A DNA stretch of 64,000 nucleotides from Acinetobacter guerrae. GTDB taxonomy: Bacteria; Pseudomonadota; Gammaproteobacteria; Pseudomonadales; Moraxellaceae. A program made the position numbers and the translations under genes. A model generated the notes under the pieces. It worked only from the letters and a program-made list of their open reading frames with translations. It was not told the DNA's origin and made no database searches. The stretch's first letter is position 1. Every line of letters begins with the position of its first letter. The stretch covers positions 62,001 to 126,000 of the forward strand of contig NZ_LXGN01000056.1 of assembly GCF_009372255.1 (NCBI RefSeq). The letters run 5' to 3'. Of this stretch, positions 19,248 to 29,353 are shown in pieces.

Positions 19248-20468
19248 ATGCGAGAAATCATTCTTATCTCTTTTTTAGGACCTGATCAACCGAATCAGTT
19301 TACCCGATTAATGCAGGTTTTATCTGTACATTCATTGCAAATACTGGACGTAGGACAAGCGGTAATCCATAACCAATTGACCCTCGGTATTGTTGTGGCA
19401 TCTGATGATGAAACCGCAACCGCACTTGCGATGAAGGAAATCCTGATTTTAGCACATGATATTGGTTTGACTGTGCGCTTTAAACCGATTTCAAGTGCAG
19501 AATACGATCAATGGGTAAGCGAAGGTGGACGTACCCGTTATATTGTGACGGCTCTGGCACCAGAACTTACCGCTTCACATTTGCAGGCAGTCACAAAAAT
19601 TGTATCTGCTCAAGGTTTTAATATCGAAACGGTGACACGCTTGTCAGGTCGTTTAGCACTTGATGTAGAAAGCAATGCACCACGCCGCGCCTGTGTGCAG
19701 TTTGGTTTAAGTGGACAAATGCTAGATGCACAAGCGATGCGCGCCGCTTGTTTAAGCTTGTCGGGTGAACTCAGTATCGATGTTGCGGTTCAAGAGGACA
19801 ATGCCTATCGTCGTAACCGCCGTCTAGTTTGTTTTGATATGGATTCGACCCTTATTGAACAGGAAGTGATTGATGAGCTGGCTTTAGAGGCAGGTGTTGG
19901 TGAGCAGGTCGCTGAAATTACCGAACGTGCCATGCAGGGTGAACTTGATTTTCAACAAAGTTTTCGCGCACGTGTGGCCTTACTGAAAGGTTTAGATGCC
20001 TCAGTTTTACCTAAAATTGCGGAACGACTTACCATTACAGAAGGAGCAGAGCGTCTGATTTCAACGCTCAAGTCACTGGGGTATAAAACAGCCATTCTAT
20101 CTGGCGGGTTTCAATATTTTGCCGAATATCTACAGCAAAAATTGGGTATCGATGAAGTACATGCCAATATTCTGGATGTACAGGATGGGCGAGTTACAGG
20201 TGAAGTGAAAGGTGCGATTGTAGATGGTGCACGTAAAGCAGAGCTTTTGACGCAACTAGCAGATAAAATGGGAATTTCACTAGAGCAGGCAATGGCTGTT
20301 GGTGACGGAGCCAATGATTTACCCATGCTGTCGATTGCAGGATTAGGCGTTGCATTTCGTGCTAAACCACTGGTGCGTCAAAATGCCAATCAAGCCATTT
20401 CGAGTGTAGGTTTAGATGGGGTGCTATATTTACTTGGAATGCACGATAAAGATTTAAACCGCGCTTAA
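19248..20468 (+). CDS. serB: Phosphoserine phosphatase
   Basis: A 406-residue HAD-family enzyme for the last step of serine synthesis. The N-terminal half has two ACT-like domains (MREIILISFLGPDQPN and RYIVTALAPELTASHL). The catalytic DMDSTLIEQEVIDELA lies near residue 197, and GDGANDLPML is the Mg-binding motif. The long N-terminus is usual in this order. Confidence 0.96.
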   Translation: MREIILISFLGPDQPNQFTRLMQVLSVHSLQILDVGQAVIHNQLTLGIVVASDDETATALAMKEILILAHDIGLTVRFKPISSAEYDQWVSEGGRTRYIVTALAPELTASHLQAVTKIVSAQGFNIETVTRLSGRLALDVESNAPRRACVQFGLSGQMLDAQAMRAACLSLSGELSIDVAVQEDNAYRRNRRLVCFDMDSTLIEQEVIDELALEAGVGEQVAEITERAMQGELDFQQSFRARVALLKGLDASVLPKIAERLTITEGAERLISTLKSLGYKTAILSGGFQYFAEYLQQKLGIDEVHANILDVQDGRVTGEVKGAIVDGARKAELLTQLADKMGISLEQAMAVGDGANDLPMLSIAGLGVAFRAKPLVRQNANQAISSVGLDGVLYLLGMHDKDLNRA

Positions 20469-20489
20469 ACTGATTATTCTTCTTAAAAG

Positions 20490-20517
20490 ACGCTGCCTAT
20501 AAATGTGGCGTTTTTTT
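20490..20517 (+). terminator. Probable serB terminator
   Basis: A short imperfect stem (ACGC with GCGT, GCC with GGC inside) is followed by seven T residues, about 20 bases after the serB stop. Confidence 0.45.
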
Positions 20518-20895
20518 ATGAATATTCCATCTGGAATCAAGTGCTTTTGTACCGTTTATCGGCTGTTAAATTTTGAAATAACTCTACATAAAAATTTTTA
20601 GAAAGCATCAAATTTTGGGGAGATTTTTTTGTAATGACACGCGAGCGATGACATGCTCAGGCACTTCGTGTTTTTTTTAAGTATTCAAAATGTAATGACA
20701 AAATAATGTTGCGACAACATGTGTCGTATAAGAAAAAAACAGGTCTTTTTTTCTTTATAAAACTCTCCATAATGCATCTAACACGTTAAAACAGATATTT
20801 TTCGTCGACACACATCTGTGTTGATTTGATTACGGTTTCGGGGATGAACTCAAGGTCATTATGGCCCAGAGAATGATCTTAGACGGAGGTTTAGT
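20518..20895. other. Gene-free leader of the small membrane-protein gene
   Basis: No gene is seen. Two overlapping inverted repeats lie at 20706-20726 (ATGTTG with CAACAT, CGACA with TGTCG). Several AT-rich blocks could serve as promoters, but none is convincing. GACGGAGG directly precedes the ATG at 20896. Confidence 0.5.
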
Positions 20896-21231
20896 ATGGT
20901 AACAGCGAATTTCGCCACACTGTCAGGGTTTGGTTTGATTGCACTTGCACTTGCTGTTGTTTTCTTTTCACCTTACCGTCGCTGGCTTGGTTTTATGTTG
21001 GCAGGCATGTTTTTTTGGGGACTTTTGGAAGTCGTCCGTTATGGCGTACAAACACTTTTTGAGATGCCTGTCACCTATAGTTATTTAACCGCTTTAAGTC
21101 TGGCGATGGTTGCTGTTACCTTGGTGTTGTTAAGAGAAGACCGTTTGGCGCAAAAAGCATTAGCAAATCGGCAATATATTGAGCATACACCAGTCTATGA
21201 GGATGATCAGCAACAATGCTCTAGTCGCTAA
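20896..21231 (+). CDS. Small inner-membrane protein, unknown function
   Basis: A 111-residue protein with three predicted membrane segments (about 8-26, 30-50 and 62-80) and a polar C-terminal tail (RQYIEHTPVYEDDQQQC). I do not recognise the family. The strong ribosome site GGAGG and the following terminator support a real single-gene unit. Confidence 0.7.
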   Translation: MVTANFATLSGFGLIALALAVVFFSPYRRWLGFMLAGMFFWGLLEVVRYGVQTLFEMPVTYSYLTALSLAMVAVTLVLLREDRLAQKALANRQYIEHTPVYEDDQQQCSSR

Positions 21232-21254
21232 AATAGACTAAAAGATAGAATTAG

Positions 21255-21280
21255 AAAGCGTAGGTTATCCTGCGCTTTTT
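21255..21280 (+). terminator. Terminator after the small membrane-protein gene
   Basis: AAAGCGTAGG (21255-21264) pairs with CCTGCGCTTT (21269-21278, one T-G pair), followed by T residues. Confidence 0.75.
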
Positions 21281-21386
21281 ACGTTTTTATAATTTTTTGT
21301 AATACAAAGCTTTTATTTAAGTACTTACATTTATGCTAGGATGATCGCCTTTAGTTCCATAAGAATACGAATAGGCTTGAATTGTC

Positions 21387-21866
21387 ATGAAACTTTCTGC
21401 TCTACCTGTTGTAAAGTTACCATTGGTTGATGTCAGCACAGATCCATTGGATTTGCTGGTTGTAGGTTTGGCTTTACGTATGAAGCAATTGGCACGTACC
21501 AGTCCCAAATTTATTGAAATGACACATGATCGTGCGTTTCGTATCCAGATTGGAACAGATTTAGGCTTTGCAAGACAGATTATTGTCAATCATGGTCAAA
21601 TTGAAACAGTTGCAGGTCATCCAGAGCAGGCTGATTTTATTTTGCAATTTGCGGATAGCGAACAAGCAGTAAAAACCTTGATGAAAGGTGATCCGACTGC
21701 ATTTATGACTGGTATGCAAAACGGCAGTATTAAAATGGAAGGTGATTTTGGCTTACTGGTTTGGTTTAATCAGGCGGCGAAATTGATCCCGCCAAAGCTT
21801 CCAAAACCAGTTAAAGAAAAGATTAAGCAAGCACGTTTGTTTATTAAGCAAAAAACAGGTAATTAG
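21387..21866 (+). CDS. SCP2 sterol-binding-domain protein
   Basis: A 159-residue protein resembling the SCP2 lipid-carrier fold. Features are the central ADFILQFADSEQAVKTLMKGDPTAFMTGMQNGSIKMEGD (in pieces), then LLVWFNQAAKLIPPKLPKP. The G-x-I-K-x-E-G-D strand is the clearest family mark. It has no signal peptide, so it should be cytoplasmic; the lipid ligand is unknown. Confidence 0.8.
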   Translation: MKLSALPVVKLPLVDVSTDPLDLLVVGLALRMKQLARTSPKFIEMTHDRAFRIQIGTDLGFARQIIVNHGQIETVAGHPEQADFILQFADSEQAVKTLMKGDPTAFMTGMQNGSIKMEGDFGLLVWFNQAAKLIPPKLPKPVKEKIKQARLFIKQKTGN

Positions 21867-21884
21867 TAAGATCGCCCTTGCAAG

Positions 21885-21914
21885 AAAATCCTCACACAAT
21901 GAAGTGAGGATTTT
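21885..21914. terminator. Bidirectional terminator between the SCP2 gene and dtd
   Basis: AAAATCCTCAC (21885-21895) pairs with GTGAGGATTTT (21904-21914), with a T run on the + strand and A-rich sequence opposite. Confidence 0.88.
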
Positions 21915-21915
21915 T

Positions 21916-22356
21916 TTATTCCACTTCCAGTTGAAAAGTCACGGGTCCGTCATTGACTAAATGCACTTTCATATCTGCCGCAAAAATACCTGTTTGTACT
22001 GTGGGGAATTGACGTTGCGCGTAGATAACGAGTTGCTCATATAATTCTTTAGCCTCGTTTGGCGGCATGGCAGGACCAAAATCAGGACGTAGCCCCTTTT
22101 GAGTTTGTGCCATTAAGGTAAATTGGGAAACGAGAAGTAGCCCGCCTTGAGCTTGAGCAAGATTCCAGCCCATTTTGCCATTTTCATCATCAAAAATGCG
22201 ATATTTCAAAATTTTATCAATTAGTTTTTGACCTTTTTCCAGTGTATCTTCACGCCCTAGTCCTAAAAAAACCAATAGACCCTTTTGGATTTCACCAGTG
22301 GTTTGTTGATCGACCACAACTTTGGCTTGTAAAACTCGTTGTATGAGTGCGCGCAT
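21916..22356 (-). CDS. dtd: D-aminoacyl-tRNA deacylase
   Basis: A 146-residue editing enzyme that hydrolyses D-amino acids from mischarged tRNA. LLLVSQFTLMAQTQKG carries the SQFTL motif with the key Thr, and VNDGPVTFQLEVE is the C-terminal NxGPVT motif. I chose the ATG at 22356 (MRALIQRVL) as in other Dtd proteins; three in-frame ATGs just upstream could add four residues. Confidence 0.93.
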   Translation of the reverse strand: MRALIQRVLQAKVVVDQQTTGEIQKGLLVFLGLGREDTLEKGQKLIDKILKYRIFDDENGKMGWNLAQAQGGLLLVSQFTLMAQTQKGLRPDFGPAMPPNEAKELYEQLVIYAQRQFPTVQTGIFAADMKVHLVNDGPVTFQLEVE

Positions 22357-22519
22357 AATCATCATCATTGACTTAAAACGCGGTGATTTTAACAGAAATT
22401 ATTTTTTCTAAACAAAATTCATGTTCCACTAAAGTGCCAGTGCTTTATACAAATCCTTGCGATTTTAAAGACTAAAATATGCTTTAATACAATAAGCTTA
22501 TTCTAAAACTGACACGTCT

Positions 22520-23728
22520 ATGTCACCTATTATTCATTCATTGTTGGATACAGATTTATATAAATTCACCATGTTGCAGGTGGTGTTACACAAATTTCCG
22601 CAAACACATAGCGTCTACCATTTTCGCTGCCGTAATCTGGAAGATACGGTTTATCCTTTAACAGACATTTTGCCCGAATTGAATGAGCAGTTAGATCATT
22701 TATGCACTTTGAAATTTAAGGATGATGAACTGCAATATTTGCGTCATTTTCGTTTCATCAAAAGTGACTTTGTCGATTATCTGGAATTATTTCAGCTTAA
22801 ACGTCGCTTTATTAAAACAGGCGTAGATGAAGAAGGTCGGTTGGACATCTGGGTCGAAGGCCCAATGGTTCAAGCCATGATGTTTGAAATCTTTGTTTTG
22901 GCGATTGTGAATGAACTCTATTTTCGTCGTATTAGAAGCGATGATGTACTGGTGGAAGGCGAACGTCGTTTACAGGCTAAACTTCAGTTAATGCAGCAAT
23001 ATGCGGCACAACAACACCCAAGTGATCCACCCTTTTTGGTTTCAGACTTCGGTACTCGTCGTCGTTATAGTTTTGAATGGCAAAAGCATATCGTTGAAGA
23101 ACTACATCATGCTGCTCCTGATATTTTTCGTGGAACCAGTAATGTATTGCTTGCCAAAGAGCTTGGAATTAGTCCAATTGGAACCATGGCACACGAATTT
23201 TTACAGGCTTTTCAAGCATTGGACGTTCGTTTGCGCGACTTTCAGAAAGCAGCACTGGAAATGTGGGTACAGGAATATCGTGGTGACTTGGGGATTGCAT
23301 TGACGGATGTTGTGGGAATGGATGCTTTCTTGCGTGATTTTGATTTGTATTTTGCCAAGCTGTTTGATGGCTTACGCCATGATAGTGGCGATCCTTATGA
23401 ATGGGGCGATAAGGCTTATGAACATTATCGTCTTCTCAAAATAGATACCAAAACCAAGATGTTGACCTTTAGTGATGGGTTAAATCTGGAAAAGGCATGG
23501 GAATTGCATCAATACTTTAAAGATCGTTTTAAAGTGAGTTTCGGTATTGGAACTAACCTGACCAATGACATGGGACAAACACCACTGAATATTGTGTTAA
23601 AACTGGTGGAATGTAATGGTCAATCTGTAGCAAAAATCTCGGATAGTCCAGGTAAAACCATGACCGATAACGATACATTCTTGGCTTATCTGCGTCAGGT
23701 TTTTGAAATTCCTGAAGAAGCTGAATGA
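22520..23728 (+). CDS. pncB: Nicotinate phosphoribosyltransferase
   Basis: A 402-residue NAD-salvage enzyme joining nicotinate to [17 protein letters not shown] near the start, [14 protein letters not shown] in the middle, and [17 protein letters not shown] are family signatures; the length is normal. It stands alone between dtd (divergent) and the rhodanese gene. Confidence 0.95.
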   Translation: MSPIIHSLLDTDLYKFTMLQVVLHKFPQTHSVYHFRCRNLEDTVYPLTDILPELNEQLDHLCTLKFKDDELQYLRHFRFIKSDFVDYLELFQLKRRFIKTGVDEEGRLDIWVEGPMVQAMMFEIFVLAIVNELYFRRIRSDDVLVEGERRLQAKLQLMQQYAAQQHPSDPPFLVSDFGTRRRYSFEWQKHIVEELHHAAPDIFRGTSNVLLAKELGISPIGTMAHEFLQAFQALDVRLRDFQKAALEMWVQEYRGDLGIALTDVVGMDAFLRDFDLYFAKLFDGLRHDSGDPYEWGDKAYEHYRLLKIDTKTKMLTFSDGLNLEKAWELHQYFKDRFKVSFGIGTNLTNDMGQTPLNIVLKLVECNGQSVAKISDSPGKTMTDNDTFLAYLRQVFEIPEEAE

Positions 23729-23833
23729 TTTTTTTAGCTGATTTTCTGCTAATCATTGGTAAAAAATCAGCAAAATCGTGAAAATGCTTATGTTAAGATC
23801 GACTTACCTATTAATGCAACGCGATGATTTGCA

Positions 23834-24682
23834 ATGACGGCATCTGAATTTGGCTTTGGCTTACTGATAGAAGCAGAAGATTTAGTTCCTTATCTGGGAC
23901 ATGAATATTTGCGAATCGTCGATTTGAGTCGTAACTCGGTCTATGAACAACTTCATATTCCCCATGCGATTCAGCTTAAACCAAAGCAATTGGTTGCACA
24001 GCATGACGAGGCAACGGGTGTTTTACCATCTATAGAGCAACTTCAGCAACTCATAGAATATTTAAATATCTCACCTGAACATCATGTCGTCGTGTATGAC
24101 GATGAAGGTGGGGCATGGGCGGGACGTTTGATCTGGAACTTGCATTGTCTGGGTTTTACTCGAACCAGTTTGCTCAATGGTGGGATTCATGCATGGCTCG
24201 GTGCAGGTTTTCCGACAACGTCAGAAATTGAAAAAATAGACGCAGTTCGGAATCTGGTACACATCGATTTATCGCGCGTTGCTCAATATAAAATTGATTA
24301 TGAAGAGTTAAAACAGCAGGTCGAGTCGGAAAATATCCAGTTATGGGACTGTCGAACCACAGATGAGTACACTGGATTACGTTTGGCTGCACGTCGCGGA
24401 GGTCACATTCCTGCCGCCATTCATTTTGAATGGAGTACTGCCCTTGATCGCCAAAATCATCTAAAATTGCATCCGCTTGAACGCACGCGAGCCCGATTGG
24501 AACACTTAGGTTTTCAGTTTGATCAACCCGTAGTGGTATATTGCCAATCGCATCACCGTTCAGGACTGGCTTATATTGTCGGTCGTTTATTGGAATGGCC
24601 AATTCGCGCTTATGATGGGGCGTGGAGTGAATGGGGCAATCGCCTCGATAGTCCGATTATTACTGGAGAGAATCCGCTTTGA
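23834..24682 (+). CDS. Rhodanese-type sulfurtransferase (SseA-like)
   Basis: A 282-residue protein with two rhodanese domains. The first (about 10-130) has HIPHAIQL and [14 protein letters not shown]. The second has [12 protein letters not shown] and the active-site loop [12 protein letters not shown], whose Cys near residue 237 would carry persulfide. The loop differs from the usual mercaptopyruvate CGSGVTA form, so the substrate is uncertain. Its TGA stop overlaps the TTG start of psd. Confidence 0.85.
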   Translation: MTASEFGFGLLIEAEDLVPYLGHEYLRIVDLSRNSVYEQLHIPHAIQLKPKQLVAQHDEATGVLPSIEQLQQLIEYLNISPEHHVVVYDDEGGAWAGRLIWNLHCLGFTRTSLLNGGIHAWLGAGFPTTSEIEKIDAVRNLVHIDLSRVAQYKIDYEELKQQVESENIQLWDCRTTDEYTGLRLAARRGGHIPAAIHFEWSTALDRQNHLKLHPLERTRARLEHLGFQFDQPVVVYCQSHHRSGLAYIVGRLLEWPIRAYDGAWSEWGNRLDSPIITGENPL

Positions 24683-25530
24683 GTTTTGTATCACGATTAA
24701 AAAAAGACTTATTTATTAAAGCTCAATCCCTTGTTCCTCAGCATCAGCTTAGCCGTGTGGTGGGTAAAGTGGCTGCCAGTGAAAATGTGGTCGTTAGAAC
24801 CGCAGTGATTCAGGCATTTAAGGCAAAATACGGCATTGATCTTTCGATTGCTCAGCAGGGTGATGCCTTAAAATACAAATCCTTTAATGAATTTTTTACG
24901 CGTGCCTTAAAAGATGGGGTGCGTGTGGTTGATGCTTCTTCGGATAGTGTTGTTTCTCCTGCGGATGGCGCAATTTCCCAGATTGGAACCATTCAGGATG
25001 GCGATATTTTTCAAGCCAAAGGTCAAAGCTTTTCAGTCGAAAAATTAATTGGCGATCCGCAATTGGCAGAGCCTTTTAAAAATGGTCAATTTGCCACAGT
25101 GTATTTATCACCACGTGATTATCATCGGGTACATATGCCATTTTCAGGAACATTGACCGAGACGTTATATATTCCTGGCGAATTATTTTCAGTCAATCAG
25201 GTCACAGCTGAAAATATTCCAGGTTTATTTGCCCGTAATGAACGTATGGTCTGTTTATTTGACACTGAACTGGGTCGTATGGCAGTGGTTTTAGTCGGTG
25301 CCATGATTGTTGCTGGTATTGAAACGGTGGCAACGGGTAAAGTCAAACCGACTGGGCGTTTAGAGTTAGAGCAACACCAGATGAAGCTTGAAAAAGGTGC
25401 AGAGTTGGGACGTTTTTATTTAGGATCAACGGCTGTCGTATTATTTGAAAAAGATAAAATCGCATGGGAAAAGCAGTTTAAAGCCAATTCTGTCGTGGTA
25501 ATGGGTGAAAAACTAGGGCATTCGGTTTAA
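24679..25530 (+). CDS. psd: Phosphatidylserine decarboxylase proenzyme
   Basis: A 283-residue inner-membrane enzyme making phosphatidylethanolamine. The chain self-cleaves at LGST (near residue 248) to give the pyruvoyl cofactor; that motif is present in [20 protein letters not shown] and [14 protein letters not shown] contain the other triad residues. Translation starts at TTG 24679, overlapping the previous stop by 4 bases, because no ATG or GTG is suitably placed; this implies coupling to the rhodanese gene. Confidence 0.95.
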   Translation: MSFVSRLKKDLFIKAQSLVPQHQLSRVVGKVAASENVVVRTAVIQAFKAKYGIDLSIAQQGDALKYKSFNEFFTRALKDGVRVVDASSDSVVSPADGAISQIGTIQDGDIFQAKGQSFSVEKLIGDPQLAEPFKNGQFATVYLSPRDYHRVHMPFSGTLTETLYIPGELFSVNQVTAENIPGLFARNERMVCLFDTELGRMAVVLVGAMIVAGIETVATGKVKPTGRLELEQHQMKLEKGAELGRFYLGSTAVVLFEKDKIAWEKQFKANSVVVMGEKLGHSV

Positions 25531-25549
25531 TCTCAAAATATTTTGTACA

Positions 25550-25579
25550 AAAAAGCCGATTTGAAAAAATCGGCTTTTT
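25550..25579. terminator. Bidirectional terminator between psd and the SDR gene
   Basis: AAAAAGCCGATTT (25550-25562) pairs with AAATCGGCTTTTT (25567-25579) around GAAA. Confidence 0.9.
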
Positions 25580-25619
25580 AATGATGAATGATTTCAGTCT
25601 AATAAATCTTTAGTTAAAA

Positions 25620-26471
25620 CTATTTTCCATTTGGTGTTTCTGGTTCAAATTGATAAGCATCTTCAACCAAAGGATCACGTTTTGCATCTGTGTGGATCAG
25701 TCGATCCCATTTTTCAGCCATTTGTTTTTTGGCATCTGCTTCAATCTCTTTGGGTGCCAAATTACGATAGGTTTTTTGCTCTTCGGTTACAACCTTAACA
25801 ATAATCTCAGATACCTGTTCTGGATCGTATTGTTTATGCGGAAAAGCAAGTTTGCTATAGTCAAATACTGTATTGGCTTGATCTTCGGGGTACCAATGTT
25901 TCCATGTCTCGAACATACGGTCATTAAATCCAGTTAAGATTGGGCCAGGATTCACAGTGGCAATTTTGACATTGTATTCATGTAATTCTTTATTTAGAGC
26001 TTCTGCAAAAGCCTCAATAGCATGTTTAGAAGCAGAATATGCACCTGTAAATGGATCGGTGGTCAAGCCAGCGACAGAAGAAATAAAAATAATCTTTCCT
26101 GATTTGCGCTCAACAAACTGCTTTGCAAATTTCTGAGTAAGCAAAATTGTCCCAAAAACATTTACCTCAAACTGTTCACGCAATCGGTATTCTGGAATAT
26201 CAACAACAGCACCACCTTCTGAAATTCCTGCATTATTGAGTAAAATGTCAATTTCGAAACTAGAAATAAACTCACGGTCAATATCATTGGTGATATCCAG
26301 TTTTTCAAACTGTATATTTAACCCTTGTTGTTTAGCTTCTTCTTTTAAGGTCTGAATCTGTGCAACTGCTTCAACTGTTGCGATCACCTCATAACCAATT
26401 TTTGCTAATTTAAAAGCAACTGATTTGCCAAAACCTGAACCTGCGCCTGTGATTAATATCTTTTTACTCAT
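25620..26471 (-). CDS. SDR-family oxidoreductase
   Basis: A 283-residue short-chain dehydrogenase. The N-terminal Rossmann motif GAGSGFGKS follows MSKKILIT; NNAG and the catalytic YSASK (GAYSASKHAIEAFAE) are present. The ATG at 26471 with AAAAGG upstream is preferred over an in-frame start 42 codons earlier that would overlap the upstream gene. The substrate is unknown. It follows the GlcG-like gene by 13 bases. Confidence 0.85.
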   Translation of the reverse strand: MSKKILITGAGSGFGKSVAFKLAKIGYEVIATVEAVAQIQTLKEEAKQQGLNIQFEKLDITNDIDREFISSFEIDILLNNAGISEGGAVVDIPEYRLREQFEVNVFGTILLTQKFAKQFVERKSGKIIFISSVAGLTTDPFTGAYSASKHAIEAFAEALNKELHEYNVKIATVNPGPILTGFNDRMFETWKHWYPEDQANTVFDYSKLAFPHKQYDPEQVSEIIVKVVTEEQKTYRNLAPKEIEADAKKQMAEKWDRLIHTDAKRDPLVEDAYQFEPETPNGK

Positions 26472-26484
26472 ATGTTTAGACCTT

Positions 26485-26919
26485 TTAAATAGATTTTTCT
26501 TTGGTTTGATTAAAATGATCTGCAATTGCCTGAGCAATGCTTTGATCTTGCTCGGCTGTACCGCCACTGACACCGACAGCACCCACGACTTGCTCATTCA
26601 AAAAGAGTGGAACACCACCTGCAAAAACAATCACTCTTTGATTTAAAGTTTGGTTTAAGCCATAAAGTTCACCTTTGGGTTCACTTGGTTCTTTTAATTC
26701 GTGCGTCGGCTTTTGAAATAATGCACTGGTATAAGCTTTATTAATACTATGCTCGATGCTAGGGAGTTGAGCCTGATCCATACGAACATGTGCGAGAAGA
26801 TAGCCATAAGCATCCGCAATTGCGATATTAGATGGAGATTGAAGCTCTTTTGCTTTAGATATGCCGATATCCAGTAATTGCTGTGCAATATCCAGATTCA
26901 CCGTTTTAATCGTATTCAT
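26485..26919 (-). CDS. GlcG/HbpS-family (DUF336) protein
   Basis: A 144-residue protein of the heme-binding GlcG/HbpS family. NIAIADAYGYLLAHVRMDQAQLPSIEHSINKAYTSA (in pieces) and VIVFAGGVPLFLNEQVVGAVGVSGGTAEQDQSIAQA are typical. Members bind heme or degradation intermediates, and the function here is unknown. It probably forms an operon with the SDR downstream. Confidence 0.82.
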   Translation of the reverse strand: MNTIKTVNLDIAQQLLDIGISKAKELQSPSNIAIADAYGYLLAHVRMDQAQLPSIEHSINKAYTSALFQKPTHELKEPSEPKGELYGLNQTLNQRVIVFAGGVPLFLNEQVVGAVGVSGGTAEQDQSIAQAIADHFNQTKEKSI

Positions 26920-27073
26920 ATGGACTTTGCGATTTGTTTTATTAAGTTGGAGTTTTAATATAAAAAAGAATTGGCAGTTGTTATGTAGTGCCTTTCAGGT
27001 ACATTCTTATTTGTTTAAATGTTTTTGGTGTTGATGCGTTAAGTTCATTGTAATCTTGTTTTTTTGGCTAAAT

Positions 27074-28432
27074 TTAGACCATTTGATACAAGCGTTCTTT
27101 AGGGAAAACAGCTTTAAATAAAGAGCCATCATTTTCTTTAGATACTACATCCAGATAAGCACCATGTTGCATCAAGACATGTTTAACAATCGCAAGTCCG
27201 AGACCTGTTCCGCCTGTGGCACGGCTTCGTGCACTATCTACACGATAAAAACGTTCGGTTAAACGTGGTAAATGTTTGGGATCGATACCGATACCATTGT
27301 CCTGAACCGTAAAATAACCATGTTCACCATCATCATGCCAACCAATGGTAATGATGCCGCCTTTGGGGGTATATTTGATGGCATTGGTAATCAGATTACT
27401 AAACGCACTGGCAATTTCCATATCTGAACCAATCAAATCACAGTGACTATCGATATCCAGATTGAGCGTATGCCCATAATCGGCATTATAAGCCTGTGCA
27501 TCATCAAAAAGCTGATTCATTAAACTTGGCATCTCAATAATCTGGTTTTTGGCAATTTTTTTGTTATTTTCCAGATTTGAAAGCAAGAGTAAATCATTGA
27601 CTAACGCATTCATACGTTTGGTCTGCGATTGCATTTGGTCAAATGCACGTTTCCAACGCGGATTCAAATCTTCCTGATCTGTAAAAGTTTCAATATACCC
27701 ACTGAGGACGGTTAGTGGAGTGCGTAGCTCATGTGAAATATTATCCACAAAGTCTTTACGCATTTGTTCCAGATTATGCATGCGCGTCACATCGTAAGCG
27801 ACCAAAAGTACACTATCACCACCAAAGGGCGTGAGTTTAATTTGTACATAATGATCGTCTAGTATCGAGGATTTGAGCTTGATACCATCTGGCGCCTGAT
27901 CAATATGATTAAAGTATTCAATAAAACTGGGCTGTCTTAAAATCCCTAACACATTGGTTCCGCGATCTAACAGACTGATGCCAAGTAAATGCTGCGCCGC
28001 AGGGTTACACCATTCGATTTGTTGTAAATCATCAATCAAAACGACAGCTTCATTCAAAGCAACCAGTGAAGATTGGGCACGATCGATAAGCCCCACCATT
28101 TCTGCCTGAACTACGCGTTCCTGCCGTTGGGCACGATAAACGTTAAACAATAAAGCTCCCCAAATACCATTGAGGTTAGGTGGGGTGTCGTAGGGACGAT
28201 TGGAAATCCATTCGTTGACGATGTACAGCGAACGTAGTTGCAGCACAAAGAAGATGAAAAATGCGGTGAGAATACAAATACCTAAATGGTCGAGACCAAA
28301 TCCCACAAAAGCTGCAATAATCAGCAAAAAAGCCAGCACTCTTAAATCTTGCTTGGCAAAAGTCCATAAACTACTGTAACGAAAACGTTTATGTTCACGG
28401 GCAAGATCTGGAACGGGATAAGGTTCGTACAT
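27074..28432 (-). CDS. phoR: Phosphate-regulon sensor histidine kinase
   Basis: A 452-residue kinase. Two N-terminal membrane segments (about 32-70) are followed by a PAS domain (VVLIDDLQQIEWCNPAAQHLLG). The HisKA H-box is DNISHELRTPLTVLSG with His near residue 227. The ATPase domain shows NLITNAIKYTP, DNGIGI and GGTGLGLAIVKH. It lies 10 bases after phoB and is expected to phosphorylate PhoB under phosphate limitation. Confidence 0.95.
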   Translation of the reverse strand: MYEPYPVPDLAREHKRFRYSSLWTFAKQDLRVLAFLLIIAAFVGFGLDHLGICILTAFFIFFVLQLRSLYIVNEWISNRPYDTPPNLNGIWGALLFNVYRAQRQERVVQAEMVGLIDRAQSSLVALNEAVVLIDDLQQIEWCNPAAQHLLGISLLDRGTNVLGILRQPSFIEYFNHIDQAPDGIKLKSSILDDHYVQIKLTPFGGDSVLLVAYDVTRMHNLEQMRKDFVDNISHELRTPLTVLSGYIETFTDQEDLNPRWKRAFDQMQSQTKRMNALVNDLLLLSNLENNKKIAKNQIIEMPSLMNQLFDDAQAYNADYGHTLNLDIDSHCDLIGSDMEIASAFSNLITNAIKYTPKGGIITIGWHDDGEHGYFTVQDNGIGIDPKHLPRLTERFYRVDSARSRATGGTGLGLAIVKHVLMQHGAYLDVVSKENDGSLFKAVFPKERLYQMV

Positions 28433-28442
28433 AGAGGGTATT

Positions 28443-29153
28443 TTAACCTACTGCTAAATCCGCACGTGTTGAAAAACGATAGCCTGTACCACGTACTGTT
28501 TGTACAAATCGATCTGCGCCAAAAGGTTCTAATACTTTACGTAAACGACGAATGTGCACATCAATGGTACGATCTTCAATATAAACATTACCGCCCCAAA
28601 CCTGATCGAGTAATTGCGCACGGGTATAGGCACGTTCAGGATGCGTCATGAAAAAGGCCAATAAACGGTACTCAGTCGGTCCCATCTCTAGAATATTACT
28701 TCCAAAACTCACGCGCTGGCTTACAGGATCTAGAATAAGTCCATTGGCGTCAATGGCTTTTTCACCATTTAAAGCATTTGCACGACGTAATACGGCCTTA
28801 ATCCGCGAGACCAATTCACGTGTCGAAAAAGGTTTGGTCATATAATCGTCTGCACCCGCATCTAGACCTTGTACTTTATGGTCTTCTTCACCACGGGCAG
28901 TCAGCATAATGACAGGAATCTCAGATAATGTCTCATCGCGTTTTAAACGACGACATAAATCAACTCCGCTGACACCACCTGGTAACATCCAGTCCAGTAA
29001 AATCAGGGCAGGACGTTGATCGACAATCATTTGGTGTGCTTGTTTGGCATCTTCGGCCTGTAAACATTGAAAGCCTGCCATATCCAGTGAGGTATGAATC
29101 ATTTCACGGATGGGAAGTTCGTCATCGACGATTAAAATATAGTCATCTTTCAC
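28443..29153 (-). CDS. phoB: Phosphate-regulon response regulator
   Basis: A 236-residue OmpR-type regulator. The receiver domain has acidic DDELP, phosphoacceptor Asp in [10 protein letters not shown], and the conserved Lys in MTKPFS. The C-terminal winged helix has [30 protein letters not shown] (in pieces) with the DNA-recognition helix. The start is GTG at 29153. Two CTGTCAT half-sites upstream suggest autoregulation. Confidence 0.96.
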   Translation of the reverse strand: MKDDYILIVDDELPIREMIHTSLDMAGFQCLQAEDAKQAHQMIVDQRPALILLDWMLPGGVSGVDLCRRLKRDETLSEIPVIMLTARGEEDHKVQGLDAGADDYMTKPFSTRELVSRIKAVLRRANALNGEKAIDANGLILDPVSQRVSFGSNILEMGPTEYRLLAFFMTHPERAYTRAQLLDQVWGGNVYIEDRTIDVHIRRLRKVLEPFGADRFVQTVRGTGYRFSTRADLAVG

Positions 29154-29200
29154 AACGCAATTACCCTATTTAGTTTATTGAACGGCGTACCGTTTTATTT

Positions 29201-29234
29201 ATGACAGGCTTATTACAAAGATTAATTATGACAG
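29201..29234 (-). promoter_or_regulatory. Candidate PHO-box half-sites upstream of phoB
   Basis: On the minus strand two exact CTGTCAT heptamers lie at 29228-29234 and 29201-29207, about 48 to 80 bases before the phoB start. CTGTCAT is the PhoB half-site, but here the two are 27 bases apart rather than 11, so this is not a classical PHO box. Confidence 0.45.
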
Positions 29235-29353
29235 TATCATTGCAAAATTCATCAGGACGTGTTTTTTTAGCATGAATTGTGACAAAAAATTGCATGTATG
29301 ATGATCAATTCATGAAAAAAGTTAATTTTTCACAATCAAGATGAGCATTCAAT

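Noticed and set aside
23761..23800. TTATGTTAAGA resembling a XerD arm
   Set aside because: The 11 bases expected for the XerC arm six bases away do not match CGCATAA, and no partner site is near.
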